A DNA stretch of 64,000 bases, taken from NCBI RefSeq assembly GCF_001905665.1, contig NZ_LIVX01000004.1:337019-401018 (forward strand). The letters run 5' to 3'. Shown piece after piece: positions 54,772 to 64,000 of this stretch. Each line of letters begins with the position of its first letter. Within the stretch, counting starts at the first letter, position 1. A model generated the notes under the pieces. That model saw only the letters and a program-made list of their open reading frames with translations. It had not been told where the DNA came from and did no database searches. Origin of the DNA: Streptomyces sp. CB02261. GTDB lineage: Bacteria > Actinomycetota > Actinomycetes > Streptomycetales > Streptomycetaceae. The translations under genes and the position numbers were made by a program.

Positions 54772-56418
54772 TCAGCGTTCGGGCTTGGGGATGACGTACG
54801 GCTGTCGGTCCTCGGTGCACTGGCCTTCGGTGGGCACCTCGACACCCACGGCGCAGGTCTGACCCTGGATCTGCTTGAGGTGGTTGCCGGGGCCGGAGAT
54901 GGACGCGGTGAGGAGCCGGTCGAGGTTCTCGCCGCCCGCGCCGCAGCCCTTGAAGGCGGGGATGGTCACCTCGCCGGTGAGCGGGCCGCCACTGGTGAGG
55001 ACGTAGCCGGTGGCGTCGGTGCCGTTGAGGAGCTGGCCCTTGCCCAGCAGCACCAGGTGGTCGCCGGGGTACGTGGCGGGGTCGGGTTCCGGTGAGCTGA
55101 GCGGCTTCTCCGTACGGCAGGAGGGGCCGACGTCCAGGCGGGTCCCGTCGACCCGGACGTCGAGGACGCGCAGGACGAGGGGGGCGCGGATCCAGGTCTG
55201 CGCGATGTTGTCGGGGAAGACCAGGAGGATGTCCGACTCGACGGTCATGGGCCCCGCCTGCTCCAGGACCATGGTCGCCGTGGCCGGCATGAAGTCGAAG
55301 GTCAGGAAGGTGGCCTTGAAGGGCGGCGACTGCTTGCGTCCCTGGTGCGAGAGGACGGCGTCCGACTTCTGGAGCAGGTGGATGCTGCCGTCCGGCCGGA
55401 AGTCGATCTCCGGTATGCCCTGCTCGATCAGGACACAGGACACCGGGACGAGCGAAGCGCCGTTCAGCTTCCGCACGTTGGCGTAGCCGGTGATGTACGC
55501 GGTCAGCGAGGTGGGGGTCGGCTTGTCGTTGCGGCAGGGCGGTGCGGGCCGCGGGCCCGCCGGTGTGCCGGGCGTCGGCTCCGCGACCACCTTCGGTCCG
55601 CTGTCCGCCGTGCCTCCGGCCGCCGGGTCCTGCGCGGTGTCGCCGCCGCCGGCGGTCTCGCTCTCCGCCGGGGACGGCGGTCGCGGCGCGGTGGACGGGG
55701 GGAGGGGGGAGGTGGGGAGCGGGGACGAGGGGGAGGCCGAGGAGGGGGTGGCCGACGGCGGGACGGGTGAGCTCGGTCCTCCGGTGGGCGCGCCGGCGCC
55801 GACCGGGACCGTGGCGAGCACCCCGCCGCCCTCCGTGTCCTGACCGGGTACGCAGGTCACGGAGAGGGCGGCGGGGGTGGTGGGCGCTCCGTCGGCCGTG
55901 CTCAGGGCGAGGTCGACGCCGAAGCCCTCGGCGGTGAGGGTCAGTTCGCCGGTGCTGTCCGTCGTCAGGGTGGGGACGTCGCCGGTCGTGGTGAGGACGA
56001 GGGGCCCTTCGGCGGGTACGGCGAGGGGCTGCGCCGTTCCGCGCCATGTGAGGTCCGTACGCTGCCCGTTCTGGCCCGCGGCGACCGTGAGCAGGGTCTC
56101 CGCCCGGACGGTGGCGGCCTTCAGCGCGAGGAGGTCGGCGGTGGCCGCGGCCGGGAGTTCCACCGTGGTGCCGACCCCGGTGGGCAGGACCTCCTCGCCG
56201 ACGGCGACCCGGTCGGGGACGGTGGCCTTGATCCGTACCGTCGCGGGCTGCTGTCCCGAGGGGAGCGTGCAGAGATAGGGGAGTTCGGCGTCGACCTCGT
56301 GGGAGCCCAGGGCCACCGCGGCGGCGGGGAGGAGGGGGGCGAGTGCCACGAGGGCGGCGATGGCCGCGCCGCGCGCGTGGGCGCGGGTGGGTCGCAGGGC
56401 GGCTCGCTGGCCTCTCAT
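54772..56418 (-). CDS. Large secreted protein with DUF6801-like domain
   Basis: The product is 548 residues with an N-terminal signal or anchor region. The first mature domain (LPYLCTLPSGQQPATVRIKATVPDRVAVGEEVLPT) is an immunoglobulin-like beta region resembling DUF6801 (memory-based). A long Pro/Ser/Thr/Gly linker (about 205-295) leads to a second beta-rich cysteine-containing domain (NVRKLNGASLVPVSCVLIEQGIPEIDF ... LGKGQLLNGTDATGYVLTSGG). There are no catalytic motifs. It lies between the other two secreted-protein genes, in the same direction. It may form a surface complex with them; the link to the divergent mce operon is inferred from position only. Confidence 0.78.
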   Translation of the reverse strand: MRGQRAALRPTRAHARGAAIAALVALAPLLPAAAVALGSHEVDAELPYLCTLPSGQQPATVRIKATVPDRVAVGEEVLPTGVGTTVELPAAATADLLALKAATVRAETLLTVAAGQNGQRTDLTWRGTAQPLAVPAEGPLVLTTTGDVPTLTTDSTGELTLTAEGFGVDLALSTADGAPTTPAALSVTCVPGQDTEGGGVLATVPVGAGAPTGGPSSPVPPSATPSSASPSSPLPTSPLPPSTAPRPPSPAESETAGGGDTAQDPAAGGTADSGPKVVAEPTPGTPAGPRPAPPCRNDKPTPTSLTAYITGYANVRKLNGASLVPVSCVLIEQGIPEIDFRPDGSIHLLQKSDAVLSHQGRKQSPPFKATFLTFDFMPATATMVLEQAGPMTVESDILLVFPDNIAQTWIRAPLVLRVLDVRVDGTRLDVGPSCRTEKPLSSPEPDPATYPGDHLVLLGKGQLLNGTDATGYVLTSGGPLTGEVTIPAFKGCGAGGENLDRLLTASISGPGNHLKQIQGQTCAVGVEVPTEGQCTEDRQPYVIPKPER

Positions 56419-56537
56419 CTGGTGCTCCGCTCGGGTCGTGCGCGTGCGTGCGCGGGGGTGGAGGCGGTCAGGGGCACGGACAGGCCCGCGTCCGCCCGGC
56501 CGGGGTCACCGGCCGGACGGACGCGGGTTCCTGCGTC

Positions 56538-57801
<1,264 letters not shown>

Positions 57802-58815
57802 ATGGGAATCGAAGTAGTCGTTGAGGGTCTGACCATGTCCTTTGGCAAGCAGAACATCTGGCAGGACGTGACGCTGACATTGCCGGCCGGAGAGGTGAGC
57901 GTGATGCTCGGCCCTTCCGGTACCGGAAAGACGGTCTTCCTGAAATCGCTCATCGGACTGCTCAAGCCCCAGCAGGGCCGCGTCCTCATCAACGGCGTCG
58001 ACATGGTCAGCAGTCCGGAACGCGACATCTACGAGACCCGGAAGCTCTTCGGCCTCATGTTCCAGGACGGCGCCCTCTTCGGCTCCATGACCCTCTTCGA
58101 CAACATCGCCTTCCCGCTGCGCGAGCACACCCGCAAGCGGGAGTCCGAGATCCGCCGCATCGTCATGGAGCGGATCGAACTCGTCGGCCTGCTGGGCGCG
58201 GAGGGCAAACTGCCGGGCGAGATCAGCGGCGGCATGCGCAAACGCGCCGGCCTCGCCCGGGCCCTCGTGCTCGACCCGCAGATCGTGCTGTGCGACGAAC
58301 CCGACTCCGGGCTCGACCCCGTCCGCACCGCCTACCTCTCCCAGCTGCTCATCGACCTGAACGCCCGGATCGACGCCACGATGCTGATCGTCACCCACAA
58401 CCTCGACATCGCGGCCACCGTCCCCGACAACATGGGGATGTTCTTCCGGCGCAACCTCGTCACCTTCGGACCGCGCGAGGTCCTCCTCACCAGCGACGAA
58501 CCGGTCGTCACCCAGTTCCTCGCCGGCCGCCGCGAAGGCCCCATCGGCATGTCCGAGGAGAAGGACGCCGCCCTGCTCGCCGCCGAGTCGGCCCACGCCG
58601 CCCCCCACCGGGCGGGCGGCCCTCCCGGCATCGTCCCGCAGCTGGAACCGTCGCCCGGCCTGCCGCCGCGCGCCGCCGTCGCCCGCCGGCGCGAACGGGT
58701 CCTCGGCATGCTCGACCAGCTGCCGCCCGCCGCCCGCGCCGCGATCCGCGACACGTACGCGCGCGGTGCCGCGGCACCCACCCTGACCATGCCGGCCCCG
58801 GGGAGCGGCTCGTGA
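57802..58815 (+). CDS. mkl: Mce/MlaF-type ABC transporter ATPase (Mkl)
   Basis: The product is 337 residues. It has Walker A GPSGTGKTV (37-45), signature ISGGMRKRAG, Walker B IVLCDEPDSGLDP and H-loop IVTHN, with the MlaF-type family features. A C-terminal extension of about 90 residues (EEKDAALLAAESAHAA to the end) is particular to actinobacterial Mkl. ATG 57802 has GGAGGTGGG 3-5 bp upstream. It is the first gene of an operon with yrbE and mce genes, and provides energy for lipid or sterol import. The stop overlaps a short reading frame created by a 38-bp duplication. Confidence 0.93.
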   Translation: MGIEVVVEGLTMSFGKQNIWQDVTLTLPAGEVSVMLGPSGTGKTVFLKSLIGLLKPQQGRVLINGVDMVSSPERDIYETRKLFGLMFQDGALFGSMTLFDNIAFPLREHTRKRESEIRRIVMERIELVGLLGAEGKLPGEISGGMRKRAGLARALVLDPQIVLCDEPDSGLDPVRTAYLSQLLIDLNARIDATMLIVTHNLDIAATVPDNMGMFFRRNLVTFGPREVLLTSDEPVVTQFLAGRREGPIGMSEEKDAALLAAESAHAAPHRAGGPPGIVPQLEPSPGLPPRAAVARRRERVLGMLDQLPPAARAAIRDTYARGAAAPTLTMPAPGSGS

Positions 58816-58858
58816 TCACCCAGACCGCCCCGGCGCCGGGGAGCCGCTCGTGATCACC
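58800..58858 (+). repeat. 38-bp tandem duplication at the mkl/yrbE junction
   Basis: The 21-bp segment at 58800-58820 (stop of mkl with GTGA) recurs at 58838-58858 (start of yrbE with GTGA) with one mismatch. Between them, GTG 58812 opens a 13-codon frame ending in the second TGA (58851-58853), so two GTGA overlaps follow each other. The offset of 38 is not a multiple of 3, which explains the mini-frame. The encoded peptide is probably only a coupling remnant. Confidence 0.7.
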
Positions 58859-59614
58859 GGCGCGCTGCGGCAGACCGGCCGTCTCTTCGCCCTCACCGCC
58901 GAGGTGAGCCGCGCCGTCTTCCGGCGGCCCTTCCAGTTCCGCGAGTTCCTCGAGCAGTTCTGGTTCGTCGCGAGCGTCACCATCCTGCCGGCCGCTCTCG
59001 TCTCCATCCCGTTCGGCGCCGTCATCGCCCTCCAGGTCGGCTCGCTCACCCAGCAGCTCGGGGCCCAGTCGTTCACCGGCGGGGCCAGCGTCCTCGCCGT
59101 CATCCAGCAGGCGAGCCCGCTCATCGTCGCCCTCCTGATCGCCGGCGCCGGCGGCTCCGCCATCTGCGCCGACCTCGGCTCCCGCAAGATCCGGGAGGAG
59201 CTCGACGCGATGGAGGTCATGGGCGTCTCGCCCGTCCAACGACTGGTCGTCCCGCGCGTCCTCGCCACCATGGCCGTCGCCGTCCTCCTCAACGGGATGG
59301 TCTCCGTCGTCGGCACCCTGGGCGGCTACTTCTTCAACATCATCCTCCAGGGCGGCACCCCCGGCGCCTACCTCTCCAGCTTCTCCGCCCTCGCCCAGCT
59401 GCCCGACCTCTACATCAGCGAACTCAAGGCCCTCATCTTCGGGTTCATCGCGGGCATCGTCGCCGCCTACCGGGGGCTCAACCCCCGCGGCGGCCCCAAA
59501 GGCGTCGGCGACGCCGTCAACCAGTCCGTCGTCATCACCTTCATGCTGCTGTTCTTCGTGAACATGGTGATGACGGGCCTCTACCTCCAGATCGTCCCGC
59601 CGAAGGGAGGCTGA
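58850..59614 (+). CDS. yrbEA: MlaE/YrbE-type permease A
   Basis: The product is 254 residues with about five hydrophobic segments: SVTILPAALVSIPFGAVIAL, PLIVALLIAGAGGSAICADLGSRKIREELDAMEVMG (the conserved EQAL-like coupling block is ELDAMEVMG), and the C-terminal IAGIVAAYRGLNPRGGPKGVGDAVN. This is the MlaE/YrbE fold. The GTG start at 58850 overlaps the stop of the mini-frame. It forms the permease pair with the next gene. Confidence 0.93.
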   Translation: MITGALRQTGRLFALTAEVSRAVFRRPFQFREFLEQFWFVASVTILPAALVSIPFGAVIALQVGSLTQQLGAQSFTGGASVLAVIQQASPLIVALLIAGAGGSAICADLGSRKIREELDAMEVMGVSPVQRLVVPRVLATMAVAVLLNGMVSVVGTLGGYFFNIILQGGTPGAYLSSFSALAQLPDLYISELKALIFGFIAGIVAAYRGLNPRGGPKGVGDAVNQSVVITFMLLFFVNMVMTGLYLQIVPPKGG

Positions 59615-59619
59615 GACCG

Positions 59620-60426
59620 ATGGCCTCCCCGTTCGTCTGGCTCGACCGGTCCGGCGACCAGCTCCTGTTCTACGTCAGAGCCCTGCTCTGGATCCCACGG
59701 ACGCTGCGCCGCTACCTCAGAGAGGTGCAACGCCTGCTCGCCGAGGTCGCCTTCGGCTCCGGAGGCCTAGGAGTCATCGGCGGCACCATCGGCGTCATGA
59801 TCGCCATGACGCTGTTCACCGGGACCGTCGTCGGCCTCCAGGGCTACGCGGCCCTCGAACAGATCGGCACCGCCGCCTTCACCGGCTTCGTGTCCGCGTA
59901 CTTCAACACCCGGGAGATCGCCCCGCTCGTCGCCGGGCTCGCCCTCTCCGCGACCGTCGGCGCCGGATTCACCGCCCAGCTCGGCGCCATGCGCATCAAC
60001 GAGGAGGTCGACGCCCTCGAAGGCATGGGCATCCGCTCCATGCCGTATCTGGTCACCACCCGCATCATCGCGGGCGTCGTCGCCATCGTCCCGCTGTACG
60101 CCGTCGGACTGCTCTCCTCCTACCTGGCCTCCCGCTATGTGACGGTCCTCTTCAACGGCCAGTCCCAGGGGACGTACGACCACTACTTCAACCTCTTCCT
60201 GTCACCGACGGACGTCCTCCTCTCGGTGCTGAAAGTGCTGATCTTCAGCGTGATGGTGATCATCGCCCACTGCTACTACGGCTTCCGTGCCTCCGGCGGC
60301 CCCGCCGGCGTCGGCATCGCCGTCGGCCGTTCCGTACGGAACGCCATCGTGCTGATCAGCGTCACCGACTTCTTCCTGTCGCTGGCCCTCTGGGGCGCGA
60401 CCACGACCGTGAAGGTGGCGGGGTGA
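59620..60426 (+). CDS. yrbEB: MlaE/YrbE-type permease B
   Basis: The product is 268 residues with the same fold as its neighbour: GVMIAMTLFTGTVVGLQGYAALEQ, LAGLALSATVGAGFTAQLGAMRINEEVDALEGMGI (coupling block EVDALEGMG), and a C-terminal YYGFRASGGPAGVGIAVGRSV block. ATG 59620 lies 5 bp after the yrbEA stop, with GGGAGG upstream. Together the two permeases form the membrane channel of the Mce importer. Confidence 0.93.
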   Translation: MASPFVWLDRSGDQLLFYVRALLWIPRTLRRYLREVQRLLAEVAFGSGGLGVIGGTIGVMIAMTLFTGTVVGLQGYAALEQIGTAAFTGFVSAYFNTREIAPLVAGLALSATVGAGFTAQLGAMRINEEVDALEGMGIRSMPYLVTTRIIAGVVAIVPLYAVGLLSSYLASRYVTVLFNGQSQGTYDHYFNLFLSPTDVLLSVLKVLIFSVMVIIAHCYYGFRASGGPAGVGIAVGRSVRNAIVLISVTDFFLSLALWGATTTVKVAG

Positions 60427-60427
60427 G

Positions 60428-61681
60428 ATGAGCGACTCAACGGCCGAGACCCTGCGCCGCCGGTCCGCCGGCGTCGTGTTCCTGCTGGTGCCCGCGCTGC
60501 TCGCCTGGCTGGCGATCGCCGTCTACGACAAGCGCTTCACCGCGTCGGACCCGATCGTCGTCGAGACCGGCAGCGTCGGCAACGAGATGCACCTCGGCGC
60601 CGAGGTGAAACTGCGCGGCGTCGTCATCGGCGAGGTCCGCGCCATCGACGCCACCGACGGCGGAGCCCGGCTCACCCTCGCCATGCGGCCCGGGAGCCTC
60701 CGCCACGTCCCCTCCGACGTACGCGCGCAGATGCTGCCCACGACGCTCTTCGGCGAACGGTTCGTGGCCCTCGTACCGCCCGGGAACCCCTCCGCGCGAC
60801 CCCTGGGGCCCGGAGCCGTCATCCCCGAGGACCGTTCGAGCAACGCCGTGGAACTCCAGCAGGTCCTCGACAACGTCCTGCCCCTGCTCACCGCCGTCCA
60901 GCCGCAGAAGCTCTCGGCGACCCTGTCGGCCGTCTCCCGGGCCCTCGAAGGGCGCGGCGAGCACCTCGGCGAGACGCTCGCCCGACTCGACGCCCACCTG
61001 CGCGAGTTCAACCCCCACCTGCCCGCCCTCACCCGCGACCTGAAAGAACTCGTGAAGGTCAGCCACCTCTACGCGGACGCCGCCCCGGACATCGTCACGG
61101 CGCTCACCGACTTCACCACCACCAGCGGCACCCTCGCCGAGAAGGAGGGCGAGCTGGCCGGCACCCTCGGCGTCACCACCCGCACCGCCCAGGACCTGAC
61201 GGCCTTCCTGCGGCAGAACAAGGACAACATCATCCGGCTCGGCGCCACCGGCAGGCCCACCCTGGAACTGCTCGCCGAGTACTCCCCGTCCTTCCCCTGC
61301 ACCCTGCGCACCCTCGCCCAGTTCGTCCCCGCCATGGACAAGGCGCTGGGCAAGGGCACCGACCGCCCCGGACTGCACGTGAACGTGACCACCGTGCCCT
61401 CGCGCGGCGCCTACGTCCCCGGCCGCGACACCCCCTCCTACGGATCGGGCGGCGGCCCCCGCTGCTACCCGGTGCCCTACCTCGGCGTCCCGGCCGCCCC
61501 CGCCGTGAGGGCCTCCTCCGCCGCCGACCAGCCCCTCGGGCCCGCCAACTCCCCGCAGGAGAACGACCTCGTCAACGAGCTCCTCGCCCCCGCCGCGAAG
61601 AAGCGGCCCGGCGACCTGCCGGACTGGAGCAGCCTGCTCGCCGGCCCCGCGTTCCGCGGCGCGGAGGTGACCCTGCGATGA
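60428..61681 (+). CDS. mceA: Mce-family protein A
   Basis: The product is 417 residues. An N-terminal membrane anchor (GVVFLLVPALLAWLAIAVYD) is followed by the MlaD/Mce domain (about 40-115: VVETGSVGNEMHLGAEVKLRGVVIGEVRAID) and a long helical region (VELQQVLDNVLPLLTAV, LAEKEGELAGTL). A cysteine-containing tail (FPCTLRTLAQF, PRCYPVPYLG) ends the protein. In Mce systems six such proteins form a lipid-conducting tube outside the membrane. It starts one base after yrbEB. The stop overlaps the next start (ATGA). Confidence 0.94.
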   Translation: MSDSTAETLRRRSAGVVFLLVPALLAWLAIAVYDKRFTASDPIVVETGSVGNEMHLGAEVKLRGVVIGEVRAIDATDGGARLTLAMRPGSLRHVPSDVRAQMLPTTLFGERFVALVPPGNPSARPLGPGAVIPEDRSSNAVELQQVLDNVLPLLTAVQPQKLSATLSAVSRALEGRGEHLGETLARLDAHLREFNPHLPALTRDLKELVKVSHLYADAAPDIVTALTDFTTTSGTLAEKEGELAGTLGVTTRTAQDLTAFLRQNKDNIIRLGATGRPTLELLAEYSPSFPCTLRTLAQFVPAMDKALGKGTDRPGLHVNVTTVPSRGAYVPGRDTPSYGSGGGPRCYPVPYLGVPAAPAVRASSAADQPLGPANSPQENDLVNELLAPAAKKRPGDLPDWSSLLAGPAFRGAEVTLR

Positions 61682-62733
61682 CGACCCGACCCACGCACAC
61701 CCGCCGCCGCGGCCTGACCGGGACCCTCCTGAAGTCCCTCGCGTTCGTCCTGGTCACCGCCCTCGCCACCACCGTGCTCGGCTTCAGCATCGCCAACACC
61801 GGCGTCGGCTCCGCCACCCGCACCTACAAGGCGCTGTTCACCGACGTCACCGGCCTCGTCGACGGCGACTCCGTACGCATCGCCGGAGTGAAGGTCGGCG
61901 AGGTGACCGACGTACGCGTCGTCGAACGACGCACCGCCCAGGTCACCTTCACGGTCCGCGAGGACCGCCCCCTGCCCCTGTCCGCCACCGCCGCCGTGAA
62001 GTACCTCAACATGGTCGGGCAGCGCTACATCTCCCTGGGCCGGGGCAGCGGCGACCTCACCGGCACCCTGCGCGCCGGCGACACCATCCCGCTCGACCGC
62101 ACCACCCCCGCACTCGACCTGACCCTGCTCTTCAACGGCTTCAAGCCGCTGTTCGAAGGCCTCTCGCCCGGCGACGTCAACGACCTGGCCGGCTCGCTCG
62201 TCCAGGTCCTCCAGGGCGAGAGCGGAACCGTCGACAGCCTCCTGCGGCACATCGGCTCCCTCACCAGGACCGTGGCCGCCAAGGACCAGGTCGTCGGCCA
62301 GGTCGTCACCCACCTCAACACCGTCCTCACCACCCTCAACGACCGCGAGGCCGCGTTCGGCGACCTCGTCGTCACCCTGCAGAAACTCGTCACCGGTTTC
62401 AACACCGACCGCAAACCCCTCGGCGAGGCCGTCCGGGCCATCGGCGACCTCACCACGACCACCGCCGGGCTCTTCCAGGAAGGCCGCGCCCCCCTCAAGA
62501 AGGACATCCGCGAACTGGGCCGCCTCTCGGGGACCCTCGGCGACCACACCCCCGCCATCGAGAGGTTCCTCGCGAACACCCCCGCCAAGATGACGGCCCT
62601 GGCCCGGCTCTCCTCGTACGGCTCGTGGTTCAACCTCTACCTCTGCGAGGCGCGCGTGACCGGAGTGGAGACGTCCGACGGCTCCGAGCCGCCGACCGGC
62701 ATCGCCGTGACCGAACCGAGGTGCCGAGGATGA
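61678..62733 (+). CDS. mceB: Mce-family protein B
   Basis: The product is 351 residues: N-terminal membrane segment (LLKSLAFVLVTALATTVLGFSIA), Mce domain ([31 protein letters not shown]), then a helical rod (LLFNGFKPLFEGLSPGDVNDLAGSLVQVLQ). The ending with a conserved YGSWFNLYLC is typical of the family. It overlaps both neighbours by 4 bp (ATGA). Confidence 0.94.
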   Translation: MTTRPTHTRRRGLTGTLLKSLAFVLVTALATTVLGFSIANTGVGSATRTYKALFTDVTGLVDGDSVRIAGVKVGEVTDVRVVERRTAQVTFTVREDRPLPLSATAAVKYLNMVGQRYISLGRGSGDLTGTLRAGDTIPLDRTTPALDLTLLFNGFKPLFEGLSPGDVNDLAGSLVQVLQGESGTVDSLLRHIGSLTRTVAAKDQVVGQVVTHLNTVLTTLNDREAAFGDLVVTLQKLVTGFNTDRKPLGEAVRAIGDLTTTTAGLFQEGRAPLKKDIRELGRLSGTLGDHTPAIERFLANTPAKMTALARLSSYGSWFNLYLCEARVTGVETSDGSEPPTGIAVTEPRCRG

Positions 62734-63776
62734 GCCGCAGCCCCCGGTTCAAGCCGGTCAAGGAACGCAACCCCGTCGCCGTCGCCGTCGTCGGACTCGT
62801 GGTCCTCGCCCTGATGGCCGCCCTCGCCTACAACGTCGAACGGCTCCCCCTCGTCGGCGGCGACACCGCCTACAGCGCCGACTTCTCCGAGGCCGCGGGG
62901 CTCGACGCGGGCGACGAGGTCCGCATCGCCGGGGTCAAGGTCGGCAAGGTCACCGAGGTCTCCCTCGACGGACCCAAGGTCAAGGTGACCTTCGAGGTCG
63001 GGGACGCCTGGATCGGCGACCGGTCGACCGCCGCCATCGCCATCAAGACCCTGCTCGGCGAGAAGTACCTCGCGCTCGACCCGCTGGGCTCCGCCCCGCA
63101 GGACCCCGGAACCCGCATCCCGCGATCACGCACCACCTCCCCGTACGACGTGACCCAGGCCTTCCAGGACCTCAGCGGCACCGTCGACGCCATCGACACC
63201 GAGAAACTCGCCGAGAGCTTCCAGACGATCTCCGACACCTTCAAGAACTCGCCGCCGCACGTGCGCAACGCCGCCACCGGCCTGTCCGAACTGTCGAGGT
63301 CCGTCTCCAAGCGCGACACCGAACTCGCCCGACTCCTGCGCAACAGCGAGAAGTTCACCAAGACCCTGGAGAACAAGAAGTCCAGCTTCGAGACACTCAT
63401 CGAGGACGGCGGTTCACTGCTAGGCGAGCTCAAGAAGCGCCGCGACGCCATCCGCGCCCTGCTCAAGGGCTCCCGGGACCTGGGCACCCAGCTCAGCGGC
63501 CTCGTCGGCGACAACGACCGGCAGCTCGGACCCACCCTCAAGGCCCTCAGCCGGGTCACCGGCGTCCTGGAGAAGAACAGCGGCCAGCTCGACAGGACAC
63601 TCGCGCTCGTCGGCCCGTACTACCGGCTCGTCGGCAACACCCTCGGCAGCGGCCGCTGGTTCGACAGCTACCTGTGCGGCGTCGTGCCCCGTACCTACCT
63701 GCCCGAAGCCTCGCAGCCCACCACCGGATGCCTGCCGCCGAAACAGACGGCGACGGCCAAGGGGAGCGGTGAATGA
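62730..63776 (+). CDS. mceC: Mce-family protein C
   Basis: The product is 348 residues: short charged N-terminus, membrane segment ([22 protein letters not shown]), Mce domain ([32 protein letters not shown]), and a helical rod rich in Ser/Lys/Glu ([24 protein letters not shown]). It closes with [14 protein letters not shown] 62730 overlaps the preceding stop, and the stop overlaps the next start. Confidence 0.94.
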   Translation: MSRSPRFKPVKERNPVAVAVVGLVVLALMAALAYNVERLPLVGGDTAYSADFSEAAGLDAGDEVRIAGVKVGKVTEVSLDGPKVKVTFEVGDAWIGDRSTAAIAIKTLLGEKYLALDPLGSAPQDPGTRIPRSRTTSPYDVTQAFQDLSGTVDAIDTEKLAESFQTISDTFKNSPPHVRNAATGLSELSRSVSKRDTELARLLRNSEKFTKTLENKKSSFETLIEDGGSLLGELKKRRDAIRALLKGSRDLGTQLSGLVGDNDRQLGPTLKALSRVTGVLEKNSGQLDRTLALVGPYYRLVGNTLGSGRWFDSYLCGVVPRTYLPEASQPTTGCLPPKQTATAKGSGE

Positions 63777-64000
63777 AGACCAGGACCAGAACACCCCTCG
63801 TCGCCGGCCTCGCCCTCGCGGTGCTCGCCGCCTGCGGTCTCGTCGCCGTACGCGTCCTCGACACCGGCGGCATCCGCGTCACCGCGTACTTCGACCGGGC
63901 CGTCGGCATCTACGCCGGATCCGACCTGCGCGTCCTCGGGGTACGGGTCGGCGAGGTGGAGTCCGTGGAACCCCAGGGCACCCGGGTACGCGTCGCACTC
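63773..64000 (+). CDS. mceD: Mce-family protein D (3' end beyond the window)
   Basis: The first 76 residues are present. A membrane or lipoprotein segment ([21 protein letters not shown], with LAAC at 18-21 resembling a lipobox) is followed by the beginning of the Mce domain ([30 protein letters not shown]). It starts with ATG 63773 overlapping the mceC stop. The operon clearly continues past the window. Confidence 0.9.
   Translation, partial: MKTRTRTPLVAGLALAVLAACGLVAVRVLDTGGIRVTAYFDRAVGIYAGSDLRVLGVRVGEVESVEPQGTRVRVAL

Noticed and set aside
58812..58853. A 13-codon gene between mkl and yrbEA
   Set aside because: It arises from a 38-bp duplication and has no independent evidence of function; it is reported as a repeat.

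Overview
The window is a stretch of chromosome from a high-GC actinomycete, almost certainly Streptomyces. Codon third positions are nearly all G or C, GTG, TTG and leaderless starts are common, and the gene content is typical of the genus: LAL-type LuxR regulators, an S8 protease with a P-domain, a DrrAB-type ABC pair, one mce/yrbE operon, a NodB-GT2 fusion and rifampicin monooxygenase. No plasmid or phage backbone is present. A decayed tyrosine-integrase end next to tRNA-Pro is the only clear mobile-element trace.

Layout. 1-3.8 kb: 3' part of a RecQ-type helicase, a small ClpX-zinc-finger/HTH protein behind a promoter with two operators, fdhD, and a maltokinase-cap-like protein. 3.8-12.4 kb: the most unusual block. 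It has a cytosolic V8-like serine protease, a 1857-residue protein (N-terminal helical region, two NTPase modules, repeat region, C-terminal trypsin-like protease), a DRGH-type non-specific nuclease, and a divergent caspase-like protease. No member has a signal peptide. This looks like an NTPase-controlled proteolytic conflict or cell-death system. 12.5-14.0 kb: rifampicin monooxygenase behind a rifamycin-associated inverted repeat. 14.1-19.1 kb: a LAL regulator and a secreted subtilase. 19.6-26.6 kb: a GNAT protein with a duplicated tail scar, an SPFH/NAD-kinase-like pair with paired operators, a DMT transporter plus PAP2 operon divergent from its TetR regulator, DUF488 and DUF309 proteins. 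26.7-29.8 kb: a frameshifted ATP-binding regulator, tRNA-Pro(GGG), a strong terminator and the integrase remnant.

29.8-36.5 kb: a divergent iron-controlled locus. An adenylation-carrier-acyltransferase fusion faces an Fe3+ ABC importer (fbpABC type), with an iron box at each promoter. 36.5-41.7 kb: a GH16 lipoprotein, then a surface-polysaccharide operon (small membrane protein, deacetylase/glycosyltransferase, acyltransferase-3) resembling mat/PNAG systems. 41.9-44.9 kb: pntAB transhydrogenase. 45.1-48.4 kb: SHOCT membrane protein, NUDIX hydrolase and ABC exporter. 48.9-53.5 kb: a ribbon-helix-helix (HicB-like) protein with apparent autoregulatory repeats, a DUF4097 protein, a DrrAB-type transporter and a PucR-type regulator. 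53.7-57.2 kb: three secreted proteins read away from the mce operon. 57.8-64.0 kb: an mce lipid-import operon (ATPase, two YrbE permeases, four Mce proteins, the last cut by the window end).

A recurring theme is paired inverted-repeat operators placed directly on -35 and -10 elements: the ClpX-ZnF gene, the SPFH operon, the TetR/PAP2 intergenic region and the RHH gene. Each predicts a tightly repressed, probably autoregulated or ligand-induced unit.
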